This document shows positions 44,972 to 56,328 of a DNA stretch of 64,000 nucleotides, piece after piece. This DNA comes from Glebionis coronaria. Taxonomy: Eukaryota; Streptophyta; Magnoliopsida; Asterales; Asteraceae. Location of the stretch: positions 31,569,255 to 31,633,254 of the forward strand of contig CM046877.1 of assembly GCA_025667525.1 (NCBI GenBank), written 5' to 3'. Position 1 is the stretch's first letter; every line of letters begins with the position of its first letter. The notes under the pieces were generated by a model that had not been told where the DNA came from, made no database searches, and saw nothing but the letters and a program-made list of their open reading frames with translations. The translations under genes and the position numbers were made by a program.

Positions 44972-46582
44972 TTGCCAAACAGCACTAAAGACCTTCTAAA
45001 AGACAACTTGGATGTCGTCGCATGGGAACCATCAGACATGACAGGAGTGCCGAGACGAATCATGCAGCATAATTTGAATGTTAATGAGAGTTTAGACCCG
45101 GTATGTCAGAAGAGACGAATGCTAGGGTCCGAAAAGAGCAAGGCCGTAACCAAAGAAGTGGAAGAACTAGTGGCGGCAGGAATAGTCAGACCAGTTAAGT
45201 ACCCAACATACATTTCTAATCCGGTCATGGTCAAAAAGAGTGATGGGTCGTGGAGGATGTGCGTGGATTTTAAAAATCTTAATTCAGCATGTCCGAAGGA
45301 CTACTACTCACCACCGGACATTGATGAAAAGATTGAATCCGTAGTAGAATCTTGCTTTAACTGTTTCTTGGACGCATACTAGGGTTACCATCAAATTCAA
45401 ATGGCCCCGGAAGATGAAGCGAAAACAGCTTTTTATACGGATCAAGGCACGTTTTGCTACACCAAGATGCCCTTCGGATTAAAAAATACCGGAGCAACAT
45501 ATCAAAGGCTAGTTGATTCAGCCTTTCAAAGTCAGATAGGGCGAAATATGGAGGCATACATTGATGATATGGTGATAAAAAGTAAGGATGAAAAAAGCAT
45601 GTTAGCAGACGTGGCAGAAACCTTTGACAACCTCAGACAAATCAACATGAAGTTAAATCTGGTTAAGTGCTCGTTTGGGGTAGAAGAAGGCAAATTCCTG
45701 GGATACATCATCACTCCAGAAGGTATACAAGCCAATCCGAAGAAAACCAGGGCCATTGTCGACATCCAATCACCAAAAACATGGAAGGAAATGCAATCGT
45801 TGAGTGGCAAGTTAGCAGCTTTGAACCGATTCTTATCACGATCTGCCGAAAGGGCACTACCATTCTTTAACACACTAAAGAACATCACAAAGGAGAACAA
45901 GCATGGGTACAAATGGACCGCGGAGGCGGAAGAGGCGTTCCAACAAATGAATAAGTTGATCATGAACCTGCCAACCCTTACCACCCCAAGACCAAAGGAA
46001 CACCTATACATGTACTTGGCAGTATCACAAGAATCAATCAGTGCAATACTACTTACGGAAAGGAATGGAAGACAGTGTCTGATTCATTATATTGGCCGAA
46101 CACTCAGTGATGCGGAAAATAACTATTCTCCTATGGAAAAACTGGCTTTAGCCTTGCTAAAAGCGTCAAGGAGACTTATAAGATATTTCGAAGGCCATGA
46201 GATAAATGTAATCACAGACCAACCAATCAAACAAATATTAAGCAAGGCAGATGCATCCGGAAAGCTAGATAAGTACACAATTGAGTTGGGGGCTTACAAA
46301 ATAGAATACAAACCAAGGAATGCAATCAAGGGGCAAGTTCTGGCAGACTTCCTAACCGAAGCACCTATAGGTCAAGCAACAGAAGACTTTTTCCAAATGC
46401 CCGTTCCGAAGCCGGGAAAGGGCGAAACACAAATATGGACCCTCTTTACAGACGGAGCATCCAATGCCCAAGGTGCAGGAGCCAGATTGGTTCTCATCAG
46501 CCCAACCGGAACCGAATACACTTACGCTCTCCGGCTGAATTTTGAAACCACCAAAAATGAGACAGAATACGAAGCCCTCTAG
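44972..46582 (+). pseudogene. Tat-type reverse transcriptase and RNase H
   Basis: RT palm begins near 45160 (ELVAAGIVRPV, then WRMCVDFKNLN). A TAG at 45380-45382 breaks it right after FLDAY, and it continues in frame with KMPFGLKNTGATYQR and the active-site YIDDMVIKS. RNase H follows (LFTDGASNAQG near 46445). The stop at 46580-46582 comes from a likely one-base deletion in RNase H; the reading continues in another frame at 46588. Confidence 0.87.
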
Positions 46583-47754
46583 CAGGTTTGAGAATTGCAA
46601 TACAAATGAAAGTAGGAAAGATCAAGGTCCGAGTAGACTCAAAGTTGGTAGCAAACCAGATCAACGGAACATACGAAGCGAGCTGTGACAGAATGATAAA
46701 ATACCTAACCGAAGCAAAGGCCTTAATATCAAAGTTTTCCTATTTTGCAATCATAAACATACCAAGGAGTAAGAATCAGAAGGCTGACGTCCTGGGCAAA
46801 CTGGCAACGTTGGCATTCGACCACTTAACAAAGGAAGTATTGGTAGAGGTCTTGAACGAAAGGTCCACCGACCGGAACGAAGTAAACACCATAGTGGAAG
46901 AAGTGGGTGACAATTGGATGACTCCCATTATTAAATGCCTCCGGGACGGAATTTGGCCAACCGATAAGAATGAAGCACGATGTTTAAGGCTGAAGCTACA
47001 CCAATATGAAATGGTTGATGGAGTCTTGTTCAAAAAAGGATACCTAGAACCAATGCTTCGGTGTGTGGGTCCATTGAAAGCCAAATACGTCCTTCGAGGG
47101 ATACACATGGGCTCGTGTAGCATGCATTTAAAGCCAAGATCGATAGTAGCACAAGCTCTAAGATCTGGATACTACTGGCCAACCATGCACGCAGATGCAA
47201 GGGAAGAACTAGAGAAATGTGATTCATGCCAAATTCATGCACCAGTGGCAAGATTGCCAAAGACATTGATGACATCTATCATGGCACCATGGCCATTTTA
47301 CCAATGGGGAATGGACATCTTGGGTCCATTACCAGCCTCATCCGAAAATGTGAAATACGTAATTGTCGTCATTGATTATTTCGCCAAGTGGATGGAGGCT
47401 AAGCCTTTGGTGAAAATATCCGGAAAGGAAGTTATCAAGTTCTTCTGGGACAATGTTGTTTGCCGATTCGGAATTCCAAAGATAATAGTCACAGACAATG
47501 CTAAACAATTCATCAATGAACCATTCAAGAGCTGGTGTTCGGATTTGGAGATTAAGCAGATCAATACTGCCGTAGCCCATCCCCAAGCAAATGGTTTAGT
47601 TGAAAGGGCTAATAAGACCCTCATGGAAGGCATTAAGACAAGACTTGTCCGAATCAGGAATGGATGGGCAGAGGAGTTACCGCATATATTGTGGGCCCAC
47701 CGGACGTCACTAAAGCAAAGCAATGACGAAACTCCTTTCAGCCTCACGTATGGT
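46583..47754 (+). pseudogene. Tat-type RNase H end and integrase, split by a nested element
   Basis: RNase H tail (VRVDSKLVANQI), zinc-binding region with CDSCQIH, and the integrase core with WGMDILGPLP, VTDNAKQF and HPQANGLVERANK. It is open up to 47754, where the LTR of the nested element starts; the ATGGT target site is at 47750-47754. Confidence 0.87.
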
Positions 47755-49372
47755 TGATAGGTGTGAAAACACCCATCCTTCTTACCACTTAATTACAATA
47801 ATAACCGAGCCAAAACGTGTATTTTATGTCATTTATGTCGGAATTATGCGTGGTTTGTGTTTTTGTTGTGATTTAGGACGAAAAGGTGAAAAGTGGAGAA
47901 AACACGGCATTCACGGGCTTTTATCGAAGAAAAAGACGAAAGATGAAGTCGAAAGATCAAGAGTGGAAAAAGAACGGAAGTCCAAGACCAATTCTGAAGA
48001 TTTATCGAAGAAAAAGTCAAAAGACGGAAGTTTACTAAAAGCCGAAAAAACTCGAGTCTTATTTATGAAGAAAATCCAAGACGAGTTTGAAGAAATCCCA
48101 AAGACAAAGTTCAAGTATTAAAGAAGATTAACAAAAGATTAAGAAGATCAAGGACCTAAGCTTGCAAATAAGAGAAAGAAGGAGAAGCTTCCACCTTAAG
48201 CTTTCCCCTCCTATAAATAGTTTAGGATCTCATTTTTGTAAAAGTGTTGGAGGCCTGACAAGCCTTTCTTCCCCATTCTTCATTTTCTTGTTCTTTACTT
48301 TTATGCAACTTAATCTCCATGTAATGCACCTTTAATTTTCTTTTAATTCCAAGTAAGTTCCCATTTAATTGATGTTAATCTTTACTTTATTGTTAATCTC
48401 CTTCTTCCTTTCTTGCTTAACTTGTTCTTAATCTTTGTGTTCATGTTCTTGAGTTTTCTTATTTTCAATCAAGTGGGTTTTGATTGATTTGGCTTTATTT
48501 GTTAGTTTTGATGATTTATTTTGATTGATTATTGTTAATTGATGTTTGTTGGTTGTTTTGGTTTAATCTTTTGGTTTGTTTGATTAGATTCGCTCAAATT
48601 CATGCTTTATTCTTCATTCCCTGAATCTCGTTACTGTTACTGTTCTTTCCCAGACTTTCCGAATAAGCTTCTTAGTTTTCCCCCTATGCGGAATATCTCT
48701 TTTATTCCGAATAGCATGTTTTATTTCTTTCTTATGCGGAATATCAGTTATTCCGAATAGGAGTTCTATGCGGAATGTTTATTTATTCCGAATAGGGCTT
48801 CCTATGCGGAATGATTGATTATTCCGTATAAGAGCTGTTTTCCGCATAGGGTCTATCTTTCCGCATAGATGTGTTTTTCCGAATAGAGTGTTTTTCTATT
48901 TTTATTCCGCATAGGCACTTTTATTCCGAATAACCAATTTATTCCGCATAGCTTTTAATTATTCCGCATAGAGTCATTTTTTCTTATATTCCGCATAGTC
49001 TTATTTTATTCCGAATAGAGTTTTCAGTCTTAGTTTTTAAACTTTACTTTTTCCCGCCTTTTTCTTTATTTGCACTTTTACTCGCTTTCCTTTTATTTGA
49101 AGTTTTAATTTGCGTCATTTATTTTTATTACCTTTAAATTTTCGTCATTTATTTCCCGTCAAGTTTTAATCTTTAATCTTTCATCGTCGTTTCGTTCTAC
49201 CGTCTTTACTTTATCTTTAATTGTTCAAATCTTTATTTTTCTCTAGTTTTAGACAACGACAACCCTTTTATTTGATTCACCAAGAACAACTGAGTCGCAC
49301 ATTTAACCAGAGATCAATTCGAAGAGACACCGAGAAAACGAACTTTAATTGATACAAAAATCTCTTGTATCA
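47755..49372 (+). repeat. 5' LTR of the non-autonomous element
   Basis: TGATAGGTG...TTGTATCA, with TATAAATAG near 48212. It carries an array of ATTCCGAATAG/CTATGCGGAAT words between 48654 and 49020. A 132-codon open stretch at its start (47723-48121) is Lys-rich and repeated in the other LTR; it is probably not a gene. Confidence 0.93.
48654..49020 (+). promoter_or_regulatory. Dyad-motif array ATTCCG(A/C)ATAG in the LTR
   Basis: About 18 copies of one 10-11-base word in about 370 bases. The first copies alternate strands (CTATGCGGAAT then ATTCCGAATAG) and could form short hairpins; the later ones all read ATTCCGCATAG or ATTCCGAATAG. The second LTR repeats the array at about 54150-54516. The role is unknown; protein-binding sites or RNA structure are possible. 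Confidence 0.6.
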
Positions 49373-49373
49373 A

Positions 49374-49391
49374 ATGGCGCCGCTGCCGGCT
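49374..49391 (+). other. Primer-binding site and conserved leader of the non-autonomous element
   Basis: ATGGCGCCGCTGCCGGCT starts one base after the LTR; its TGGCGCCG start fits an Asp-tRNA-type primer. About 75 following bases (through GATCAACAGTTTTTTGTGAG and TTGGATTTTGGGATCCG) match 59540-59600 in the Athila-type element almost exactly, which suggests a retained packaging signal. Confidence 0.75.
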
Positions 49392-49577
49392 CTTTTCGTA
49401 AAGATCAACAGTTTTTTGTGAGAGACGCGTTGGATTTTGGGATCCGTTCACTTGTGAAGGTTATTTTTCGTGTCCACAAATTTTCAAAAATCCAAAAACA
49501 TTTGAAAAATCATAAAAGCATTTCTTTTTCAAAAGTTTTGCACCAAAAATATTCTTCTTGCTCATCTATCTTTCTCT

Positions 49578-51377
49578 ATGGATTTTTACGTCAATTGCGT
49601 CGGCTGTGGGAGACAATTATACGGGAACGACTCTTGTCAATGGTGTACATGTGAGCGGTGCGGCAACGATATCGACAACACACAATTCGGATTTTGTCCT
49701 TTGTGCACCTCGACTAATTCGTCCTTTTTAAACCCACCTCCTGTTCCCACGTGCAGCTATTGTGGAAGCGATTCTCATTGGCATATTTCGTGCCCGGTTC
49801 CATACCCGTATGATCACGGGCAAGAACCGGGGTACAATTATGACTATGATAATAGCTATCCACAAGACGCACCCAGTCTTTCTCCTCAACCGTTCTGCAA
49901 CAACTGTGGGGGTCCTCATGATACCTATTATTGTCAACCAACGAATTATTATGAGCAAAATCCGTGTCCTCAGTTTTCTTCACCAATGGATTATTATGAA
50001 CCAAACCCGATTTCTAATTTTTCTCAACCGATGAACTACTATGAGCCACAACCATGCTATAATTCAGGTTTTCAACACTGTGAGCCCCCACATCACACCC
50101 TCACTCATCAATCCTCTCAGCAAAATAGTCTTGATCAACAACTCACTACTTTGAATGACATTCTAGAAAGTATAGCTCAACTTCGAGCTGACTTACATCA
50201 GGAAAGGCAACCGTTGCTTGATGTGGACGAAACCTTGAAAACCACCGACACCTTTTTGAGCCAATTTAGTCGTTTTCCCTTCTTTTCTACACCAAAATGT
50301 TTAATTACAGCGTGGGATAGAATTGGTGAAATTGAACATACTCGGGGCGATGAACAACAAAAGTTGCTGCATGATCTTCTTAAAGATGTGGAGGTTATCA
50401 AGGAAGAGTTAGCCGACTACGTCACTCCTAATTGGACTCGTCCCATCTATTATGATGATGACGACGACGATAATGTCTACACTTTCAACCAATCTTCTGC
50501 AGTTGCTGCTCCTACTGTCGATGTTCCTACTGCATCTAAGGATCTAGATTCGTTGAATGAGCTTAGTGATGTTGGTCTCGACAAAGTATTGGATGATGAG
50601 GTTTGTGACTTACCTACTATGGAGCCTAAGGACGACGTTGCTCTTACGGCAGAGGTCGATCCTAGTGATGACGATTCTTCTCTCTGCTATGAGAATTTCA
50701 CTTTTGAAATTTCTCAATCTCCACCGGGAGATGCAGACGATGACGATTTATTCTCTCCGGTTTACGAGAAGTTCACCGATGAACTTGATCTTGTGGATGA
50801 GGTGGAAGGCGTGCTTCTTCGCGATAGCTTACGGAAAGTTCATCTTCTTATTGCTCAAATCGAAGAGTTGACTTCTCCTTCTCTTTCCAAGTCTTTACCT
50901 CCATCTATTCCTCCCGTTGAAGAAAATGACCCATTGCTGGAAGAAATCGACATCCACTCCATCCCTCCAGGTATTGATGATTCTGACACGGAGGGGGACA
51001 TTATATTTTTTGATAATTTGCTGCAGGAAAGTATTGACCCAAGTCCCCCTCCCGAGCACCTTTCATCCACTCCGTTAGAAACCATCACGGAGGATGAGTG
51101 CTTTGACCCGGGAGGTGATATTGATTATGCTATCATTGATGACATTACGGATTTGCCGAATGCTCAGCCTCCATTGTCTTTGGGGGATGACAATGTGCTT
51201 ACTATACCCAACCCACCTCCCGTCGATCCTGAATTCACATACTTCTCGTATGTTGAAAAGACCTTTCTTCTTTTCAAGACTTATTCCCCCGCCTCTCCTT
51301 TGTTGATGTCAACCGGGAACGAGGACAAGGTCTTTGATCCCGGTATCACATTCGAGACTTCCCCATGGACTATTTAA
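49578..51377 (+). CDS. 599-residue acidic zinc-ribbon/zinc-knuckle protein of the non-autonomous element
   Basis: Intact ORF, ATG 49578. N-terminus: two C-x2-C pairs forming C7/C10/C20/C23 and C25/C28/C40/C43 (zinc-ribbon-like), then a C-x2-C-x4-H-x4-C knuckle (C59, C62, H67, C72) and a C-x2-C-x3-H-x4-C knuckle near residue 108. Next come three Tyr/Pro repeats (NYYEQNP, DYYEPNP, NYYEPQP) and a predicted helical stretch (DQQLTTLNDILESIAQLRADL). The C-terminal 350 residues are very acidic, with Asp runs and Pro-Ser-rich linkers. No protease, RT or integrase motif is seen. The knuckles suggest RNA binding, perhaps a Gag-related or packaging role, but sequence alone does not show a known family. 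Its intactness next to decayed neighbours suggests recent selection or simply youth. Confidence 0.7.
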   Translation: MDFYVNCVGCGRQLYGNDSCQWCTCERCGNDIDNTQFGFCPLCTSTNSSFLNPPPVPTCSYCGSDSHWHISCPVPYPYDHGQEPGYNYDYDNSYPQDAPSLSPQPFCNNCGGPHDTYYCQPTNYYEQNPCPQFSSPMDYYEPNPISNFSQPMNYYEPQPCYNSGFQHCEPPHHTLTHQSSQQNSLDQQLTTLNDILESIAQLRADLHQERQPLLDVDETLKTTDTFLSQFSRFPFFSTPKCLITAWDRIGEIEHTRGDEQQKLLHDLLKDVEVIKEELADYVTPNWTRPIYYDDDDDDNVYTFNQSSAVAAPTVDVPTASKDLDSLNELSDVGLDKVLDDEVCDLPTMEPKDDVALTAEVDPSDDDSSLCYENFTFEISQSPPGDADDDDLFSPVYEKFTDELDLVDEVEGVLLRDSLRKVHLLIAQIEELTSPSLSKSLPPSIPPVEENDPLLEEIDIHSIPPGIDDSDTEGDIIFFDNLLQESIDPSPPPEHLSSTPLETITEDECFDPGGDIDYAIIDDITDLPNAQPPLSLGDDNVLTIPNPPPVDPEFTYFSYVEKTFLLFKTYSPASPLLMSTGNEDKVFDPGITFETSPWTI

Positions 51378-53250
51378 TTCGGGGACGAGTCAGGCTCGTG
51401 ACTCGGTTAACAAAAACAAGCGCTTTTTGGAGGCAACCCAATTATCTATCTATTTTCACCATAAGTGTAGGGGGGAGCCCCGTGGTGTTTCTTGCTTTCT
51501 TTCTTATCATGTGCAGGGATTAGAGCTTCAAAGACACACTCTTTATGACCTTTGACGAACCGTGACTCCGTGTTCCCTTCTTCCCGGTTCTATCCTAAAC
51601 TCTTTTCGATTCACTATTTTATATTTCTCAATATTAAAATAGGAATCTCTTTAGTTGTCTTTTCCTTAACAAGATTTAAACAAAGTGCACAATGTTTTAA
51701 GTGTGGGGGAGTTTACTCCCACATGCTTAAACATTGAGGACAATGTTTATATTAAGTGTAGGGGGGACTTCTATCGAAGTTAAGTGGTCTTTTCCTTGTA
51801 TTTGTCCTCATTTTAACCGGAAAATCAATTTTTCGACATTTTTCAAAAATTTTAATCTAATTTGGCCTAGTTGTAGTTCCCATTATTTTGCTACTTTTCT
51901 CCTATTTTAATAAAATGGTTTTAGCAAGTTTAGATATCTTAGATATATTAGGCCCGTTGTGAATATTTTGACTCAACCCGAGTTTACTTATCCAAGTTCA
52001 CTCTAGCTAGTATCCTTAACCATGTAGACCTTAATTGGTTTATTAGGCTAAACATCCACGAGTCTCATTACTTGAGATTTTAAATTGTGGAGGACGAGAA
52101 ATGATAGAGTTGGTTACAAGTTTGGTATTCTCTCATTAACTTATGTGAGTTAATTATGATCTTTTTTCTCCCATCACTTGCTAATAATTTATCTGCAATA
52201 AGTAAAGTCGTATGATTTGAAAGATTACTTAGCTTCTAGCCCAAGATCGTTTAAAAGTTGCTCGGTAATGATAAGAGTTCATAGCCAAGGCATAACTTAT
52301 GAAGCGGGGCGCGAAGATTGGCGAGTCCGAAAAGGCCCTAACAAGGCATGAGGATTCAATTTTATTGCTGAAGATCCAAAGTGATGTGAAAAACATTATT
52401 CCTAAAGTCAATATGAAGGATCAAGACTCACGACGAAAAGCAATCAACTCCCATAAAGATAATGGAGAAGTCTATCCGACAAGACCCTAACAAGGTATGA
52501 GGATAAATAGATCCAAGTCCGAAAAGGAGGCGGATCGTTGTATCTCAAAATCCCAATTAGAGATTGAAGAAATAATCATGAAGTCGTGGTCAACAAAGTT
52601 GGAGTACCTCTCAAAAGTCTCCAAGTGAAGAAACTCTATGAACGATGAGAAGACCATTATCTCATGAACGTCTCTCAAAGATATGAAGTATGAAGTACAT
52701 GCCGAATATCGGCCCGAGAAAGGTCTCAAATCGCGAACCAAGTTATGCCAAGATATGAACTTTTTGATATCCCGAGAATCAGTTTTAAGAGATTTTTTCC
52801 TTTAGCTAACTATTGATCAAATTGTCCTACTTTGCTTTCAGCCTAAATAAACTATCGAAATAAGTCCAAAAATGCATCTTCATGATCATTCTAAGACAAA
52901 AATAAAATATAAGAGATACCCATAGGAATAAGGGAGTTTAAGTGATTAATTGAACCACATGAGTAAATGTTTGTTATGCTAACTTGTACTAACAATGATC
53001 TTGTTTTTAAGCTTGGCATGGGGAACGTGAAACTTGAGGGTGATAAACATCCACGACACCAAAGCCCTAATGTAAGTCTTAGATTTCTTTACAAATTTCT
53101 TCCTTGTTGCATTCTATCATTTTATATCTTTTAAATTTTCCTTAGTTATTTAATAAAGGCCAAGACGGATTGATTATGATGGAAAGTGTAAACCTTGCTT
53201 TATTACTAAGCATTGCATGAGGACATTGCAATGGTTAAGTGTAGGGGATT
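51378..53250 (+). other. 3' untranslated region of the non-autonomous element
   Basis: No ORF of note. Contains TAAGTGTAGGGGGGAG (51466), TTTAAGTGTGGGGGAG (51697) and TTAAGTGTAGGGGGGAC (51754) beside ACATTGAGGACAATG (51730-51744), a combination typical of Athila 3' regions. A ~20-base block, CCTAACAAGG(C/T)ATGAGGAT, occurs twice (about 52336 and 52485). Confidence 0.6.
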
Positions 53251-54868
53251 TGATAGGTGTGAAAACACCCATCCTTCTTACCACTTAATTACAATAATAA
53301 CCGAGCCAAAACGTGTATTTTATGTTATTTATGTCGGAATTATGCGTGGTTTGTGTTTTTGTTGTGATTTAGGACGAAAAGGTGAAAAGTGGAGAAAACA
53401 CGGCATTCACGGGCTTTTATCGAAGAAAAAGACGAAAGATGAAGTCGAAAGATCAAGAGTGGAAAAAGAACGGAAGTCCAAGACCAATTCTGAAGATTTA
53501 TCGAAGAAAAAGTCAAAAGACGGAAGTTTACTAAAAGCCGAAAAAACTCGAGTCTTATTTATGAAGAAAATCCAAGACGAGTTTGAAGAAATCCCAAAGA
53601 CAAAGTTCAAGTATTAAAGAAGATTAACAAAAGATTAAGAAGATCAAGGACCTAAGCTTGCAAATAAGAGAAAGAAGGAGAAGCTTCCACCTTAAGCTTT
53701 CCCCTCCTATAAATAGTTTAGGATCTCATTTTTGTAAAAGTGTTGGAGGCCTGACAAGCCTTTCTTCCCCATTCTTCATTTTCTTGTTCTTTACTTTTAT
53801 GCAACTTAATCTCCATGTAATGCACCTTTAATTTTCTTTTAATTCCAAGTAAGTTCCCATTTAATTGATGTTAATCTTTACTTTATTGTTAATCTCCTTC
53901 TTCCTTTCTTGCTTAACTTGTTCTTAATCTTTGTGTTCATGTTCTTGAGTTTTCTTATTTTCAATCAAGTGGGTTTTGATTGATTTGGCTTTATTTGTTA
54001 GTTTTGATGATTTATTTTGATTGATTATTGTTAATTGATGTTTGTTGGTTGTTTTGGTTTAATCTTTTGGTTTGTTTGATTAGATTCGCTCAAATTCATG
54101 CTTTATTCTTCATTCCCTGAATCTCGTTACTGTTACCGTTCTTTCCCAGACTTTCCGAATAAGCTTCTTAGTTTTCCCCCTATGCGGAATATCTCTTTTA
54201 TTCCGAATAGCATGTTTTAATTCTTTCTTATGCGGAATATCAGTTATTCCGAATAGGAGTTCTATGCGGAATGTTTATTTATTCCGAATAGGGCTTCCTA
54301 TGCGGAATGATTGATTATTCCGTATAAGAGCTGTTTTCCGCATAGGGTCTATCTTTCCGCATAGATGTGTTTTTCCGAATAGAGTGTTTTTCTATTTTTA
54401 TTCCGCATAGGCACTTTTATTCCGAATAACCAATTTATTCCGCATAGCTTTTAATTATTCCGCATAGAGTCATTTTTTCTTATATTCCGCATAGTCTTAT
54501 TTTATTCCGAATAGAGTTTTCAATCTTAGTTTTTAAACTTTACTTTTTCCCGCCTTTTTCTTTATTTGCACTTTTACTCGCTTTCCTTTTATTTGAAGTT
54601 TTAATTTGCGTCATTTATTTTTATTACCTTTAAATTTTCGTCATTTATTTCCCGTCAAGTTTTAATCTTTAATCTTTCATCGTCGTTTCGTTCTACCGTC
54701 TTTACTTTATCTTTAATTGTTCAAATCTTTATTTTTCTCTAGTTTTAGACAACGACAACCCTTTTATTTGATTCACCAAGAACAACTGAGTCGCACATTT
54801 AACCAGAGATCAATTCGAAGAGACACCGAGAAAACGAACTTTAATTGATACAAAAATCTCTTGTATCA
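53251..54868 (+). repeat. 3' LTR of the non-autonomous element
   Basis: 1,618 bp, about four substitutions from the 5' LTR (for example C/T near 53324, T/C near 54138, T/A near 54220, G/A near 54522). Preceded by the polypurine tract AAGTGTAGGGGATT. Confidence 0.93.
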
Positions 54869-54873
54869 ATGGT

Positions 54874-55266
54874 TCGGAAGTAGTTATCCCGGCTGAGATA
54901 GGAATGCCCACCTATCAGACAATGATGATCAACGAGAAGGATAATGATGATGCCCTGTGCATAAACTTGGACCTACTACAAGAAAAAAGAGAGATGGCAG
55001 CTATCCGAGAAGCAAAATACAAGACGAAGGTGGAACAATACTACAACAAGCGAGTTCGCCCAGTCACATTCCGCCCGGGAGATTTTGTGTTCCAGAAGAA
55101 TGAAGCAAGCAGGGAGTAAAAAGAAGGAAAACTTGCTCCCACATGGGAAGGCCCATACCGTGTCAAACAAGCATACCAGAATGGCTTATACAAGCTCCTT
55201 ACCATGAAAGACAAGGAAGTCCCAAGGGTGTGGTATGCAATGAACCTTAGGAAGTGTTATTTGTAA
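54874..55266 (+). pseudogene. Tat-type integrase C-terminus (beyond the nested insertion)
   Basis: Reading resumes right after the second ATGGT (54869-54873) with VVIPAEIGMPT, as expected C-terminal of the integrase core, then KVEQYYNKRVRPVTFRPGD and GPYRV. An internal TAA lies at 55117-55119 and the natural end is at about 55266. Confidence 0.82.
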
Positions 55267-55289
55267 TTTCATTTCTATCATGTAACGGC

Positions 55290-56075
55290 TCTTTCTCCCT
55301 TCAGTAAGGGAAGAGTCTGGTTTATCACTTTATCTAGAATTTATTTCGAAATGTATCAACCTTCACTCCCTTCAGAAAGGAAAGGCCATGTCTTTTATTT
55401 TGAATGAAAAAGCTTCTCCTCTCGTTACCAAAGGAGGAAGCACTTTTGCAGCAATTATGAGTAATATGAATTATGGCATTGCACTTAGATTACACCCTAG
55501 AAATGGAAGTACAATTCTTTCTCCCTTCAGCAAGGGAAGAGTTTAGTTATTTATGTTAAGTCCTATCCGAAATGGAAGGCCTATGCGCACTTAATTCTTT
55601 CTCCCTTCAGCAAGGGAAGAATTTAGTTATTTATTCTAAGTCCTATCCGAAACAGAATGCATACGCACCCAATTCTTTCTCCCTTCGACAAGGGAAGAAT
55701 TTGGCTATTTTAAATAAGTCCTATCTGAAATGGAAGGCATATCCGCACCCAATTCTTTCTCCCTTCGGCAAGGGAAGAATTTGGCTATTTTAAATAAGTC
55801 CTATCCGAAATGGAAGGCATATCCGCACCCAATTCTTTCTCCCTTCGGAAAGGGAAGAATTTGGCTATTTTAAATAAGTCCTATCCGAAATGGAAGGCAT
55901 ATCCGCACCCAATTCTTTCTCCTTTCGGCAAGGGAAGAATTTGGCTATTTTAAATAAGTCATATCCGAAATGGAAGGCATATCCGCACCCAATTCTTTCT
56001 CCCTCTGGCAAGGGAAGAATTTGGCTATTTTAAATAAGTCTTATCCGAAAAGGAAGGCTTATCCATAATCTTGTT
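55290..56075 (+). repeat. 80-bp tandem repeat array in the 3' part of the Tat-type element
   Basis: Seven units start at AATTCTTTCT: 55513, 55593, 55671, 55751, 55831, 55911 and 55991 (period 80, once 78). More divergent units lie upstream from about 55290. Each unit contains a hairpin, AATTCTTTCTCCCTT / AAGGGAAGAATT, around CGGC. Tandem arrays in the region between pol and the 3' LTR are known for Tat/Ogre elements and can seed satellites. Confidence 0.85.
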
Positions 56076-56328
56076 CAGTTTTACCTTAAATCCTAAGCCG
56101 AAAGGTGATGTCTATTCGTATGCAATTATTTTTTCAAGCAAACAAGAACCATAAAAGAGACATATATTTGCAAAATATAAAGGTAAACGTACGAAAGCAT
56201 AATGTAATCATTACAATTATCCGAATCAAAAAAGGCATAAAAAACAAGTAAAAATAGTCTGCAAATGTTACATTCATCCAAATAAAGTTAAAACTAAGAA
56301 CAACTGTTTCGAACGAATCACAAACAAG

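Larger units (their letters stand above)
47755..54868 (+). mobile_element. Young non-autonomous LTR retrotransposon (no pol), nested in the Tat integrase
   Basis: 7,114 bp with 1,618-bp LTRs and a 5-bp duplication ATGGT (47750-47754 and 54869-54873). The LTRs differ at about four positions, which means very recent insertion. The interior (49373-53250) has a primer site, one long intact ORF (49578-51377) and about 1.9 kb of noncoding sequence with several TAAGTGTAGGGGGG polypurine-like tracts (51466, 51697, 51754) besides the terminal one (53238-53250). No protease, RT or integrase is present. The LTR starts, primer site and leader match the Athila-type element at 57830, a likely relative of its helper. 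Confidence 0.92.

Noticed and set aside
47723..48121. 132-codon Lys-rich ORF in the LTR as a gene
   Set aside because: It begins in Tat integrase sequence and lies in the LTR; the second LTR copy repeats it from a different upstream. It is more likely a chance open frame in purine-rich DNA.
49349..49654. 101-codon ORF spanning LTR end and leader
   Set aside because: It overlaps the primer-binding site and the start of the 599-codon ORF in another frame; no support.
55513..56070. CRISPR-like regular repeats
   Set aside because: Units are head-to-tail 80-bp copies without unique spacers, in a plant retrotransposon.
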